Below, in pieces: positions 26,630 through 34,800 of a DNA stretch of 40,881 nucleotides. Both the position numbers and the translations under genes were made by a program. The stretch spans positions 1 to 40,881 of the forward strand of contig JAATGT010000153.1 in assembly GCA_015654525.1 (NCBI GenBank), read 5' to 3'. Each line of letters begins with the position of its first letter. Position 1 is the first letter of the stretch. Below the pieces are notes generated by a model, which was not told the origin of the DNA, did no database searches, and saw only the letters and a program-made list of their open reading frames with translations. This stretch comes from Bacteroidales bacterium (GTDB lineage: Bacteria; Bacteroidota; Bacteroidia; Bacteroidales; Paludibacteraceae).

Positions 26630-28699
26630 ATGGAAGAAAACCAAAACATCCCGGAAGAAGTAATTCCAACCGTGGAAGAAACAGTAATCGAAGAAACACC
26701 AGTTGCAGCAGAAGTTATTGCTGAAGTAGAAGTTCCTGTAACCGAAGTTATCGAAGAAGCCCCATCTGCTAAAGTAAAAGCCCCTAAACCTGTACCTGCA
26801 GGTGATTTCGACTGGGATGCTTACGAAAAAGGAATCACCCTAAGCGACTCAGCTAAGGAAGATTTAGAAAAAATTTACGACAACACTTTGAACGCTATTA
26901 AAGATAAAGAAGTTGTTGAAGGAACTGTTATTTTGATCAACAAACGCGAAGTCGTTGTAAACGTTGGTTACAAATCAGACGGTGTTGTACCAATGAGCGA
27001 ATTCCGCTACAATCCGGATTTGGCAGTTGGCGACAAAGTAGAAGTTTATATCGAAAGCCAAGAAGATAAAAAAGGACAATTAATCCTTTCTCATAAACAA
27101 GCTCGTGCAACCCGCTCTTGGGATCGCGTAAACGCAGCATTGGAAACACAAGAAATTGTAAAAGGTTTCGTAAAATGCCGCACAAAGGGTGGTATGATTG
27201 TAGATGTATTCGGAATCGAAGCATTCTTACCAGGATCACAAATTGATGTGAAACCTATCCGCGACTACGATGTATTCGTGAATAAAACAATGGAATTCAA
27301 GGTTATCAAAATCAATCATGAATTCAAAAACGTTGTTGTTTCGCACAAAGCGCTTATCGAAGCAGAACTTGAATTACAGAAAAAAGAAATTATCGGTAAG
27401 CTTCAAAAAGGTCAGGTTCTTGAAGGAACCGTTAAGAACATCACTTCTTACGGTGTATTCATCGACCTTGGTGGCGTAGACGGTCTAATCCACATCACCG
27501 ACCTTTCATGGGGACGTGTTTCTCATCCTGAAGAAATTGTGGCTTTGGATCAAAAACTTAATGTTGTTATCCTTGACTTCGATGATGAGAAAAAACGTAT
27601 CGCTCTTGGCTTGAAACAACTTTCTGCTCATCCTTTGGATGCTTTGAGCGCCGAACTTAAAGTTGGTGACAAAGTAAAAGGTAAAGTAGTGGTTATGGCC
27701 GACTACGGTGCATTTGTTGAAATCGCTCAAGGTGTTGAAGGTTTAATCCACGTTTCGGAAATGAGCTGGTCACAACACTTACGTTCTGCTCAGGACTTCC
27801 TGAAGGTAGGCGACGAAGTAGAAACAGTTATCCTGACTCTGGATCGCGACGAACGCAAAATGTCTTTAGGTATCAAACAATTGAAATCTGATCCTTGGGA
27901 TAATATCGAAGAACGTTACGCTCTTGGAACAAAACATACAGCTAAAGTTCGCAACTTTACCAACTTTGGTGTATTTGTTGAAATCGAAGAAGGCGTTGAT
28001 GGTTTAATCCATATTTCTGATCTTTCATGGACTAAGAAAGTAAAACACCCATCTGAATTTACTCAAATAGGTGCCGAAATCGATGTTCAGGTATTGGAAA
28101 TCGATAAAGCTAATCGTCGTTTGAGCTTAGGCCACAAACAACTGGAAGAAAACCCTTGGGATGTATTAGAAACAATGTTTACTGTTGACAGCGTACACGA
28201 AGGTGTTATCATCGAAATGTTAGACAAAGGTTCTGTAATTTCATTACCTTACGGTGTTGAAGGTTTTGCTACTCCAAAACACTTGGTAAAAGAAGACGGA
28301 TCACAAGCTCAGGTTGATGAAAAATTAGCTTTCAAAGTAATTGAATTCAACAAAGACGCTAAACGCATCATTCTTTCTCACAGCCGCATCCACGAAGATG
28401 CAAAACGTGCTGAAAAAGGTGAAGCTCCTGTTTCAACAGAAGCTCCAGCTAAAAAAGCTGCACCAAAACGTGCTAAGAAAGAAGAAGCTCCGGTATCGTC
28501 AATTCCTGCTGCTGAAAAAACCACATTGGGTGACATTCAGTCATTGTCTGATTTGAAAGACAAAATGGATCAGGCTGCTGAAAAAGCTGCTAAAAAAGAA
28601 AAGAAAGCTAAAGCTGCTGCAGAAGCGCCAGTTGTTGAGACTCCTGTTACAGAAGCGCCTGCTGCAGAAGCTACACCAGAAGTGGCTCCTGAAGCATAA
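26630..28699 (+). CDS. rpsA: Ribosomal protein S1
   Basis: The 689-residue protein has six S1 (OB-fold) repeats between about residues 85 and 600. The best conserved are VLEGTVKNITSYGVFIDLGG then VDGLIHITDLSW, KGKVVVMADYGAFVEIAQG and AKVRNFTNFGVFVEIEEG. Ahead of them is an 80-residue tail rich in Glu, Val, Ala and Pro. After them is a tail of about 90 residues rich in Ala, Lys, Glu and Pro. S1 binds mRNA on the 30S subunit. The two tails make it longer than E. coli S1 (557 residues). It has its own consensus promoter and terminator. Confidence 0.96.
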   Translation: MEENQNIPEEVIPTVEETVIEETPVAAEVIAEVEVPVTEVIEEAPSAKVKAPKPVPAGDFDWDAYEKGITLSDSAKEDLEKIYDNTLNAIKDKEVVEGTVILINKREVVVNVGYKSDGVVPMSEFRYNPDLAVGDKVEVYIESQEDKKGQLILSHKQARATRSWDRVNAALETQEIVKGFVKCRTKGGMIVDVFGIEAFLPGSQIDVKPIRDYDVFVNKTMEFKVIKINHEFKNVVVSHKALIEAELELQKKEIIGKLQKGQVLEGTVKNITSYGVFIDLGGVDGLIHITDLSWGRVSHPEEIVALDQKLNVVILDFDDEKKRIALGLKQLSAHPLDALSAELKVGDKVKGKVVVMADYGAFVEIAQGVEGLIHVSEMSWSQHLRSAQDFLKVGDEVETVILTLDRDERKMSLGIKQLKSDPWDNIEERYALGTKHTAKVRNFTNFGVFVEIEEGVDGLIHISDLSWTKKVKHPSEFTQIGAEIDVQVLEIDKANRRLSLGHKQLEENPWDVLETMFTVDSVHEGVIIEMLDKGSVISLPYGVEGFATPKHLVKEDGSQAQVDEKLAFKVIEFNKDAKRIILSHSRIHEDAKRAEKGEAPVSTEAPAKKAAPKRAKKEEAPVSSIPAAEKTTLGDIQSLSDLKDKMDQAAEKAAKKEKKAKAAAEAPVVETPVTEAPAAEATPEVAPEA

Positions 28700-28724
28700 T
28701 TCTGATCTTTATTATAAGTCAAAG

Positions 28725-28760
28725 AATGGCTGTTCGAAAAATTCGGACAGCCATTTTTAT
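28725..28760 (+). terminator. Terminator of rpsA
   Basis: The stem aatggctgttcgaa (28725-28738) pairs with ttcggacagccatt (28742-28755) with one mismatch and runs into a T-rich tail. Confidence 0.85.
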
Positions 28761-29031
28761 TATTGCTTTTCTCTCCTCCTACCCGATCGACTTAAGACTT
28801 AAAGTAAAAATAAACTTTCGAAATAAGTTATTTTACATCATTAGATCTATTTGTCAGACAAGTCTGAATGATCCCATCACAGGCATGTTACATGCAGACT
28901 CAACATCCTGAATATTTTTCAAATTCTTGCAAGAAGTGACAAATTGAAGCTATCAACACCTATATCCTGACATAAAAAAACTTATTTTATTCATTTAGAA
29001 AATAATTTTTTCAAAAAAATTCAATAAATAT

Positions 29032-29061
29032 TTTGTAACTAGAAATATTTATTTAGATTTG
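29032..29061 (+). promoter_or_regulatory. Promoter reading through the palindromic array
   Basis: TTTG (29032-29035), an 18-nt spacer and TAGATTTG (29054-29061) form a good Bacteroidota promoter. Transcription from about 29068 would include all five 42-bp repeats in a leader of about 400 nt before the ATG at 29470. Confidence 0.7.
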
Positions 29062-29162
29062 CAGCGTAAAATACATCTAATAGATACTACGGAAGAAAAT
29101 AAATCGCAAATAACGCTCCGCTGTAGAGTCACGAATAAGAGATTTTTTAATCAATAAAACGT

Positions 29163-29372
29163 CGTACTAATACGAACGAGCTTTGCAGACCGAAAAACAT
29201 CAGTCGTACTAGTACGAACGAGCTTCGCAGAGTGGAAAACATCAATCGTACTAGTACGAACGAACTTTGCAGACTGAAAAACATTAGTCGTACTAGTACG
29301 AACGAGCTTCGCAGACCGAAAAACATCAATCGTACTAGTACGAACAGGCTTTGCAAGCAGAAAATGCTCGTT
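29163..29372. repeat. Five 42-bp repeats, each with a 14-bp palindrome
   Basis: Units start at exactly 29163, 29205, 29247, 29289 and 29331. Each carries TCGTACTAGTACGA (a perfect palindrome in units 2-5, one mismatch in unit 1), then acgagctt(t/c)gcaga and gaaaaacatca. The fifth unit degenerates. The next segment holds gctcgttcgtac (29366-29377), the exact reverse complement of the gtacgaacgagc found in the repeats. It sits in the probable 5' leader of the downstream gene. Confidence 0.9.
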
Positions 29373-29469
29373 CGTACCGATACAGCGCTTTACGAATGAT
29401 GCAGAACGAATATGTAATTTTAGATATTGACATATAATTTTTTATTTACCTTAAAATCGAAATTAGATC

Positions 29470-30213
29470 ATGTTGAAAATTGAAGATTCTCCATTAAGTC
29501 GTTTTCAAAACGAGGAACATTACAAGTATTACACCGATGTAGACGGTCTCATTACTATTTTTACCGCTGCCACATTACTAATTGTACCCGAGTACGAAAG
29601 TTTCAAAAAATCATACGCCGACGAAGGTGAAGCATTGAACTATGTGCGTAAGAGTACTTACACCAAAATGCTTCGAGAGGCAGATACAAAAATAAACAAT
29701 ACCTTCGATGGTATAGAAGATGCTGTAAATAGCGGACTAAACCACTATTCTCAACCAGTTAAAGAAGCCGCTGAACGCCTCAGAGTACTGCTGGACGCAA
29801 ATGGGAATATTAAAAGAAAAACCCAACAAAATAAATCTGGAGCTACCCTGAAACTGGTTACTGAACTAAAAGGATCAACCTACGCAACCGATGTAAATAC
29901 AGTCGGACTTAATGGATGGGTGGATAAACTGGATGCAGACTATAAAAATCATTATGCATTACAAACCAGCAAGCTCAACGAACAGGACGCCAGGACACAT
30001 CTGCGCATGAAAGTAGTCCGTACCGAAATAGACAGCGTGTACCGTCGAATTACCGAAAAAATAAATGCATTGATCATTGTAAACGGTGAAGCCCCTTACG
30101 TGGAATTTGTAAACAAGCTCAATCTACTTATTCATTCCTACGAGAACAGCTTATCATTACGTAAAGACAAAGATAAAGACGACAGCACGACAACAACTCC
30201 GGAAGTAAAATAA
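29470..30213 (+). CDS. Uncharacterised protein, probably DUF6261 family
   Basis: The 247-residue protein is largely helical and charged, with no signal peptide, no membrane segment and no recognisable catalytic motif. It opens with a segment like SPLSRFQNEEHYKYYTDVDG and has VPEYESFKKSYADEGEALNY, a central region of probable helices, and a hydrophilic tail (RKDKDKDDSTTTTPEVK). From memory this pattern (an early L.R.NEEH motif, about 250 residues, acidic or low-complexity tail) fits DUF6261, a family known mainly from Bacteroidota with no function assigned; I could not search to confirm it. The gene stands alone behind a palindromic 42-bp array and a consensus promoter, and before a terminator. 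Confidence 0.65.
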   Translation: MLKIEDSPLSRFQNEEHYKYYTDVDGLITIFTAATLLIVPEYESFKKSYADEGEALNYVRKSTYTKMLREADTKINNTFDGIEDAVNSGLNHYSQPVKEAAERLRVLLDANGNIKRKTQQNKSGATLKLVTELKGSTYATDVNTVGLNGWVDKLDADYKNHYALQTSKLNEQDARTHLRMKVVRTEIDSVYRRITEKINALIIVNGEAPYVEFVNKLNLLIHSYENSLSLRKDKDKDDSTTTTPEVK

Positions 30214-30235
30214 GAAGATAAGAATACCTGATAAT

Positions 30236-30271
30236 AAAAAACAGGCTACCCATTTCGGATAGCCTGTTTTT
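30236..30271. terminator. Bidirectional terminator between convergent genes
   Basis: The stem aaaaacaggcta (30236-30247) pairs with tagcctgttttt (30260-30271). It can end both the DUF6261-like gene and the minus-strand ribonuclease gene. Confidence 0.85.
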
Positions 30272-30281
30272 GAATTTATTG

Positions 30282-31856
30282 TTACGATATTTTTTCTATT
30301 TCTTCTTGTAGGTCAATTTCATTTCCCTTTTTGTCGTAGAATTTGTATTGCAAAAAGCCCAGCTTCTGAGCTGCTATCACTTTACATCCTCTACCGAATT
30401 TTCGTTTCCACTGCCACTTTATCGAGATTAAGCCTTTAGAGATATAGGCATCTACGTAAGGGTGAATATGCAATGTAAACTCTTTAATTAATAATTTATT
30501 TACCAGATAGTCAATTTTACTTTCCAGCTGATCGGTAAACAAGATCGATGGTTTTATTTTTCCATGTCCATAACAAGTCGGACAGGTTTCTTCAATATCA
30601 AAATGAATCACCGGACGAACACGTTGTCGCGTTATCTGCAATAACCCGAATTTACTCAAAGGCAGAATATTGTGCTTAGCTCTGTCATTAGCCATATTTT
30701 CACGCATTCTGTCAAATAATTTCTGACGGTTTTCTGTCTCGTGCATATCGATAAAATCGACCACAATAATACCTCCCATATCGCGTAAGCGAAGTTGACG
30801 GGCTATTTCATCGGCTGCAGCCAGATTCACATCCAGCGCGTTGTCTTCTTGTCCATTACCTGCTTTAGAGCGATTACCGCTGTTAACGTCGACTACATGC
30901 AAGGCTTCGGTGTGTTCAATTATCAGATAAGCGCCGTTTTTGAACGATACGGTTTTACCAAAGGCTGATTTTATTTGTTTGGTTATACCGAAACTATCGT
31001 AAATCGGAACTTCATCCTGATATAGCTTTACAATATCTTTCCGATCGGGTGCTATCAGATTTACGTAATCGCGCACTTCGGCAAACACTGCCTGATCGTT
31101 GATATGAATATGCTTAAAACTTGGGCTGAATAAATCTCTAATTATTCCTACCGTACGACCTAATTCTTCTAAAATAAGCGTAACTCCTTTTGTTTGTTGA
31201 GTTTTGGCTACAGCTTCTTCCCAGCGTTTTACCAAAATTTTCAACTCATTATCGAGTTCTGCTACTTTTTTTTCCTCAGCAACTGTTCTGACAATTACAC
31301 CAAAACCTTTTGGTTTAATGCTTTGAATCAATTGTTTGAGTCTTTGTCGTTCTTCCTCCGTTTTTATCTTTTGCGATACCGACACTTTATCGGCAAACGG
31401 AATCAAAACTAAAAACCGACCTGCTATGGATATTTCGGCAGTCAATCTTGGACCTTTGGTGGAGATAGGTTCTTTGGTAACTTGTACCAGGATTTCCTGT
31501 CCCGTTTTCAAAATGTCGTTAATCGAACCGTTTTTCTCAATTTCCGGTTGCAGCTTGGTTTTCTGAATAGCAGGCGTCTTTTTACGGTCGCTCAACGCCT
31601 GCGTTGTAAATTGTGTAAGGGTGTTGAAATTGGAACCTAAATCAAGATAATGTAGAAAAGCGTCTTTGTCGTAACCAACGTCCACAAAGGCTGCATTTAA
31701 ACCGGGCATTATTTTTTTTACCCTGCCTAAATAGATATTCCCCACGGCGAACTGTTCTTCTCGTCCTTCCTGGTTAAGTTCTACAAGGCGTTTGTCTTCG
31801 AGCAGCGCAATAGAAATTTCGGATGCGTTAACATCCACTACTAATTCGCTATTCAC
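30282..31856 (-). CDS. rng: Ribonuclease E/G family protein
   Basis: The protein, about 524 residues, has an N-terminal S1 domain interrupted by a sub-domain, as in RNase G (GNIYLGRVKKIMPGLNAAFVDVGYDKDAFLHY, here in pieces). It has the catalytic-core segments HVVDVNSGN and GGIIVVDFIDM with the metal-binding aspartates, and the zinc-link CPTCYGHG. It cuts single-stranded RNA for rRNA maturation and mRNA decay. The frame is open up to a TTG at 31892, but a hairpin with T-run covers that region. The family normally starts with SELVVDV, so the GTG at 31856 is preferred. It lies downstream of the HU and COX24-like genes, a gene order common in Bacteroidales. Confidence 0.9.
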   Translation of the reverse strand: MNSELVVDVNASEISIALLEDKRLVELNQEGREEQFAVGNIYLGRVKKIMPGLNAAFVDVGYDKDAFLHYLDLGSNFNTLTQFTTQALSDRKKTPAIQKTKLQPEIEKNGSINDILKTGQEILVQVTKEPISTKGPRLTAEISIAGRFLVLIPFADKVSVSQKIKTEEERQRLKQLIQSIKPKGFGVIVRTVAEEKKVAELDNELKILVKRWEEAVAKTQQTKGVTLILEELGRTVGIIRDLFSPSFKHIHINDQAVFAEVRDYVNLIAPDRKDIVKLYQDEVPIYDSFGITKQIKSAFGKTVSFKNGAYLIIEHTEALHVVDVNSGNRSKAGNGQEDNALDVNLAAADEIARQLRLRDMGGIIVVDFIDMHETENRQKLFDRMRENMANDRAKHNILPLSKFGLLQITRQRVRPVIHFDIEETCPTCYGHGKIKPSILFTDQLESKIDYLVNKLLIKEFTLHIHPYVDAYISKGLISIKWQWKRKFGRGCKVIAAQKLGFLQYKFYDKKGNEIDLQEEIEKIS

Positions 31857-31894
31857 TTCTTTTGATTTTGATTGAGTTGTTTTTATAAACAAAA

Positions 31895-31934
31895 AAACAA
31901 ACTTAAAGCCAAGATATCGCTTTAAAGTTTGTTT
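31895..31934 (-). terminator. Hairpin terminator after the COX24-like gene
   Basis: Read on the minus strand, aaacaaactttaaag pairs with ctttaagtttgttt (one bulge) and is followed by a T-run. It would end the HU/microprotein transcript just before rng. The second arm also contains TAAGTTTG, a -7-like box (31898-31905), so the same DNA may start rng transcription. Confidence 0.65.
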
Positions 31935-31966
31935 TCTTGGACTTTAATAACTAAAGACCAGTAGAC

Positions 31967-32056
31967 TTATTTTTTCTTATGTCTATTTTTTCTTAGTCTT
32001 TTTTTTCTTTTGTGAGTCGACATTTTATGTCGTTTTCTTTTTTTACCGCTTGGCAT
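31967..32056 (-). CDS. 29-residue AURKAIP1/COX24-domain (mS38/bS22-like) microprotein
   Basis: This frame encodes an extremely basic 29-residue peptide that starts MPSGKKRKRHKM and ends HKRKKRLRKNRHKKK, followed by TAA. It matches the small COX24-like proteins conserved in Bacteroidota that are related to mitochondrial ribosomal protein mS38 and mycobacterial bS22. It is therefore probably a small-subunit ribosomal protein. More than half of its residues are Lys, Arg or His. It lies 29 bp after the HU gene on the same strand, before a hairpin terminator. The recognition of the conserved sequence is from memory but specific. Confidence 0.85.
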   Translation of the reverse strand: MPSGKKRKRHKMSTHKRKKRLRKNRHKKK

Positions 32057-32085
32057 CTTAATTGTAATTAGTTAATATAAAAAAT

Positions 32086-32358
32086 TTATTTTACTACGCT
32101 CACGAAAGTTTTTGCAGGTTTGAATGAAGGAATGTTGTGAGCAGGAATAATGATTGTAGTATTTTTAGAGATGTTACGAGCAGTTTTTTCAGCGCGTTGT
32201 TTGATAACAAAGCTACCAAAACCTCTTAAATACACGTTTTCATTTTTAGATAGTGAATCTTTTACAGTTTCCATAAAAGCTTCAACAGTTGTCAATACAG
32301 TAACCTTGTCAATACCTGTATTTTTAGCAATTTCGTTTACGATGTCTGCCTTAGTCAT
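32086..32358 (-). CDS. HU-family DNA-binding protein
   Basis: The 90-residue protein has the complete HU fold: TKADIVNEIAKNTGIDKVTV helices, VYLRGFGSFVIKQRAEKTARN leading into the beta-arm, and IIIPAHNIPSFKPAKTF ending at the usual position. It bends and compacts DNA as a dimer. It has its own promoter on the minus strand and is probably co-transcribed with the COX24-like microprotein. HU beside rng and mutY is a familiar Bacteroidales arrangement; here a TlpA-like gene lies between HU and mutY. Confidence 0.95.
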   Translation of the reverse strand: MTKADIVNEIAKNTGIDKVTVLTTVEAFMETVKDSLSKNENVYLRGFGSFVIKQRAEKTARNISKNTTIIIPAHNIPSFKPAKTFVSVVK

Positions 32359-32423
32359 TTCAGTAATTTTTTATAAGTTAGTTAATAAATGATATTTCCT
32401 TTTTTTTTAATTCAAACGGACTG

Positions 32424-32431
32424 CAAATATA
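32424..32431 (-). promoter_or_regulatory. -7 element of the HU gene
   Basis: On the minus strand TATATTTG lies 66 bp upstream of the HU start codon. A convincing -33 box is not seen. Confidence 0.55.
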
Positions 32432-32492
32432 TTGCTTTTATTCTGATTAAAAAACAATTGCAGGACTTTTTTTTTCAAAATAGCTATTTTTT

Positions 32493-33596
32493 TCATTTAA
32501 TCACAGCTTTTTCAATCAGTAGTTTCTCTATTTCAGGCAAACTCAAATTCCGCCCCACAATGCGACCCTGTTTGTCTATTAATACAGTGCACGGAATTGA
32601 ATTTACAGCATAAGTTCTTGAACCTTCAGACTTCCAACCTTTTAGATCAGACACCTGCTTCCAGGTCATTTGATGCGATGTGACAGCACCACCCCAGGGT
32701 TCTTTTGTTTTATCGAGCGAAACACCTAAAATTTCAAACCCAATTCCCTTATGCTTGGCATAAAATGTTTTTAATTCCGGTAAAAACCGCATACAAGGTC
32801 CACACCAGGATGCCCAGAAGTCAACCAATACGTAATCGGTTTTACCTACCAGATCGGACAAGGCAATCAAATTACCATCCAATCCCGGAAGTTTAAAATC
32901 AATATATTTATTACCTACCGCTACCCGTTTTTCTATCTCCACATCGGCAATGATTTCCTGAACACGTTTTACTTTTCGGGTTTCAGCATTAAACAAAGCA
33001 ATAACAGCTTCTTTATCTTTGGTAGTCCAATTATAAAATGAATTTATAAAAACATAGGTTCCAACCAAAGTATTTATATTGTCTGTTGCAAATCTTTTAT
33101 CAATAGCAGCCTCTTCCCTATCCAGATTTTCTTCTTCTTTTGAAAAAGATAATTTTTGCTCCGGGGTTACCACATTATCTTTATGAGCAGTATAAAATGC
33201 TTCTGCCTTTTTATTGAATGTATTCTTGGTATATTGGTAAGTTTGCAGCACATCATTTTGCGGTGTTCCTGTAATGACCATAAATCCGGCAGTATCTACT
33301 TCAGCGGTTATTTCTCCACTTTCCAGCACAAACGCCTGGCGAACATTATTCGTTTTCGGGAATTCGTATCCCAAATAGACTATTTTTGCTGTATCGACTA
33401 CACCTTTAAATGCAAACTTTCCATTAGTAATAACCGCACTATCCACCAATTGCCATGTTCCGTCGACGCGCTCTTTTATAAAAATCGTTTTTCTATTTAA
33501 TGCTTCCTGGTCAACAGTACCTTTTATAAGAAACGACTTGGTGGTGAACGACGATAAACAAAGTGCTGCAAGTAAAAGCAATATAATTTTCTTCAT
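32493..33596 (-). CDS. TlpA-family thiol-disulfide oxidoreductase with DUF4369 domain
   Basis: The 367-residue protein has a signal peptide (KKIILLLLAALCLSSFTTKS), an N-terminal DUF4369-like beta-domain (FLIKGTVDQEALNRKTIFI, later GKFAFKGVV), a helical middle part, and a C-terminal thioredoxin domain. The domain shows VLVDFWASWCGPCMRFLPEL and the cis-Pro region YAVNSIPCTVLIDKQGRIV. It acts in the periplasm. The frame is open upstream to 33716, but the signal peptide begins at ATG 33596 and the upstream DNA carries the divergent mutY promoter. It is unusual that an extra Cys follows the cis-Pro (IPCT). Confidence 0.9.
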   Translation of the reverse strand: MKKIILLLLAALCLSSFTTKSFLIKGTVDQEALNRKTIFIKERVDGTWQLVDSAVITNGKFAFKGVVDTAKIVYLGYEFPKTNNVRQAFVLESGEITAEVDTAGFMVITGTPQNDVLQTYQYTKNTFNKKAEAFYTAHKDNVVTPEQKLSFSKEEENLDREEAAIDKRFATDNINTLVGTYVFINSFYNWTTKDKEAVIALFNAETRKVKRVQEIIADVEIEKRVAVGNKYIDFKLPGLDGNLIALSDLVGKTDYVLVDFWASWCGPCMRFLPELKTFYAKHKGIGFEILGVSLDKTKEPWGGAVTSHQMTWKQVSDLKGWKSEGSRTYAVNSIPCTVLIDKQGRIVGRNLSLPEIEKLLIEKAVIK

Positions 33597-33624
33597 GAAT
33601 TTCGGGTGTTTTAATGATTTCAAT

Positions 33625-33655
33625 TTTGAACGTTGGGAACAAGATCTTACCTTTG
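33625..33655 (+). promoter_or_regulatory. Promoter of mutY
   Basis: TTTG (33625-33628), a 19-nt spacer and TACCTTTG (33648-33655) match the consensus. The promoter is intact although the gene downstream is broken. Confidence 0.75.
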
Positions 33656-33726
33656 CTGCAAAGTTGCAAATTATTCTTGCAATGAGCAATACCACAAGGA
33701 GGGTATTTTTATACAAATCACAGAAA

Positions 33727-34797
33727 ATGGACTTTCAAAATAAAACTACAGAGATTTCCGATCTATTAACCGAGTGGTATAAACAAAACAAACGCGATCT
33801 GCCCTGGCGTGACATTTCGGATCCTTATAAGATTTGGATATCAGAAATTATCCTTCAGCAAACGCGCGTAAATCAGGGAATGAATTATTATCTCAGATTC
33901 ATCGAACACTTTCAGACTGTCGAAGATCTGGCAAAAGCAGATGAAGACGAAGTCCTAAAATATTGGTAGGGACTTGGCTACTACACGCGTGCCCGAAACC
34001 TGCATAAAGCAGCGAAACAAGTTGTTTTAGATTTCAACGGTATCTTTCCAACTCTACATGCCGATATACTGAAATTAGCCGGAATAGGAGATTATACGGC
34101 AGCAGCCATAAGTTCTTTCGCGTTTAATCAACCCTATGCAGTTGTAGACGGAAATGTTTTTCGCGTTTTGGCACGGGTATTCGGAATAGAAACAGCCATT
34201 GACAACAATGTAGGAAAAAAAGAATTTACACAGCTGGCTCAAAATCTACTATCCGAGTCTGATCCGGCTTTGCATAATCAGGCAATAATGGAATTTGGAG
34301 CTTTACAATGCGTACCTGGTTCGCCAGACTGCAACAATTGTCCTTTAATTTCCCATTGCCGAGCATTTGAACTTAATACGATTTCAAAATTACCTGTAAA
34401 ATCACAAAAGACAAAAGTAAGTAACCGATATTTCAACTACCTGTTTATAGAGTTCCAAGGCAATACATTTATTCAAAAACGAACAGCAAAAGATGTATGG
34501 CAAAACCTCTACGAATTTCCGCTAATCGAAACCGACCAACTCTTAAGTTCATCGGAGCTGATTGAAAATGATTATTTCAAATCTCTGTTTGCCGACGTAA
34601 CCGAAGCCAATATTCTAAAAACATCAAACCCGATGAAACATGTATTGAGTCATCGGGTTATATATGCACAGTTTATTTCAATAAAGATATCAAATCTGTC
34701 AAAATCATTCAATCAGTTTAATCAAATAAAAATAAATGATCTGGATGATTTTGCCGTTTCCCGATTGATGGAATTGTTTATGGAAAAACTAAGCTAA
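33727..34797 (+). pseudogene. mutY: Adenine DNA glycosylase MutY, interrupted by an amber codon
   Basis: The frame reads as a normal MutY of about 356 residues except for TAG at 33967-33969 (codon 81), where homologues have Gln in the motif YWQGLGYYSRARNLH. A single C-to-T change (CAG to TAG) explains it. The rest is intact: catalytic Glu in SEIILQQTRV, helix-hairpin-helix LKLAGIGDYTAAAI, catalytic Asp in VVDGNVFRVLARV, four cysteines of the iron-sulfur cluster spaced C-x6-C-x2-C-x5-C, and the C-terminal NUDIX-like domain that recognises 8-oxoG. As read, only an 80-residue fragment is made. A restart at 34168 would lack the HhH motif. It could be a real recent knock-out, a mixed population or a sequence error. 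Confidence 0.88.
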
Positions 34798-34800
34798 GAA

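Larger units (their letters stand above)
28700..29469. other. 770-bp gene-less region with promoter and palindromic array
   Basis: After the rpsA terminator there is about 270 bp of plain A/T-rich DNA with one inverted repeat (tcagac-aa-gtctga, 28854-28867). A consensus promoter (29032-29061) and the 42-bp array (29163-29372) follow, then an A/T-rich stretch up to the gene at 29470. No ORF is supported; the minus-strand frame at 29147-29356 is a by-product of the 42-bp period. Confidence 0.75.

Noticed and set aside
28854-28867. Inverted repeat tcagac-aa-gtctga as an operator of the gene at 29470
   Set aside because: It lies about 180 bp upstream of the promoter and occurs once, so I cannot tie it to any gene.
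29147-29356. Minus-strand 69-codon frame with SSFVLVRLMFF repeats
   Set aside because: It is a reading of the 42-bp palindromic array. The array lies in the leader of the plus-strand gene, and the frame has no start signal.
29163-29372. CRISPR or TIGR-like guide array
   Set aside because: Whole 42-bp units are near identical, with no variable spacers, and no Cas or Tas-type gene is near. The same holds for the arrays at 10605 and 36324.
33967-33969. Programmed recoding or stop-codon read-through in mutY
   Set aside because: No pyrrolysine or other recoding signal is known for MutY, and a simple CAG-to-TAG change of a conserved Gln explains the stop.
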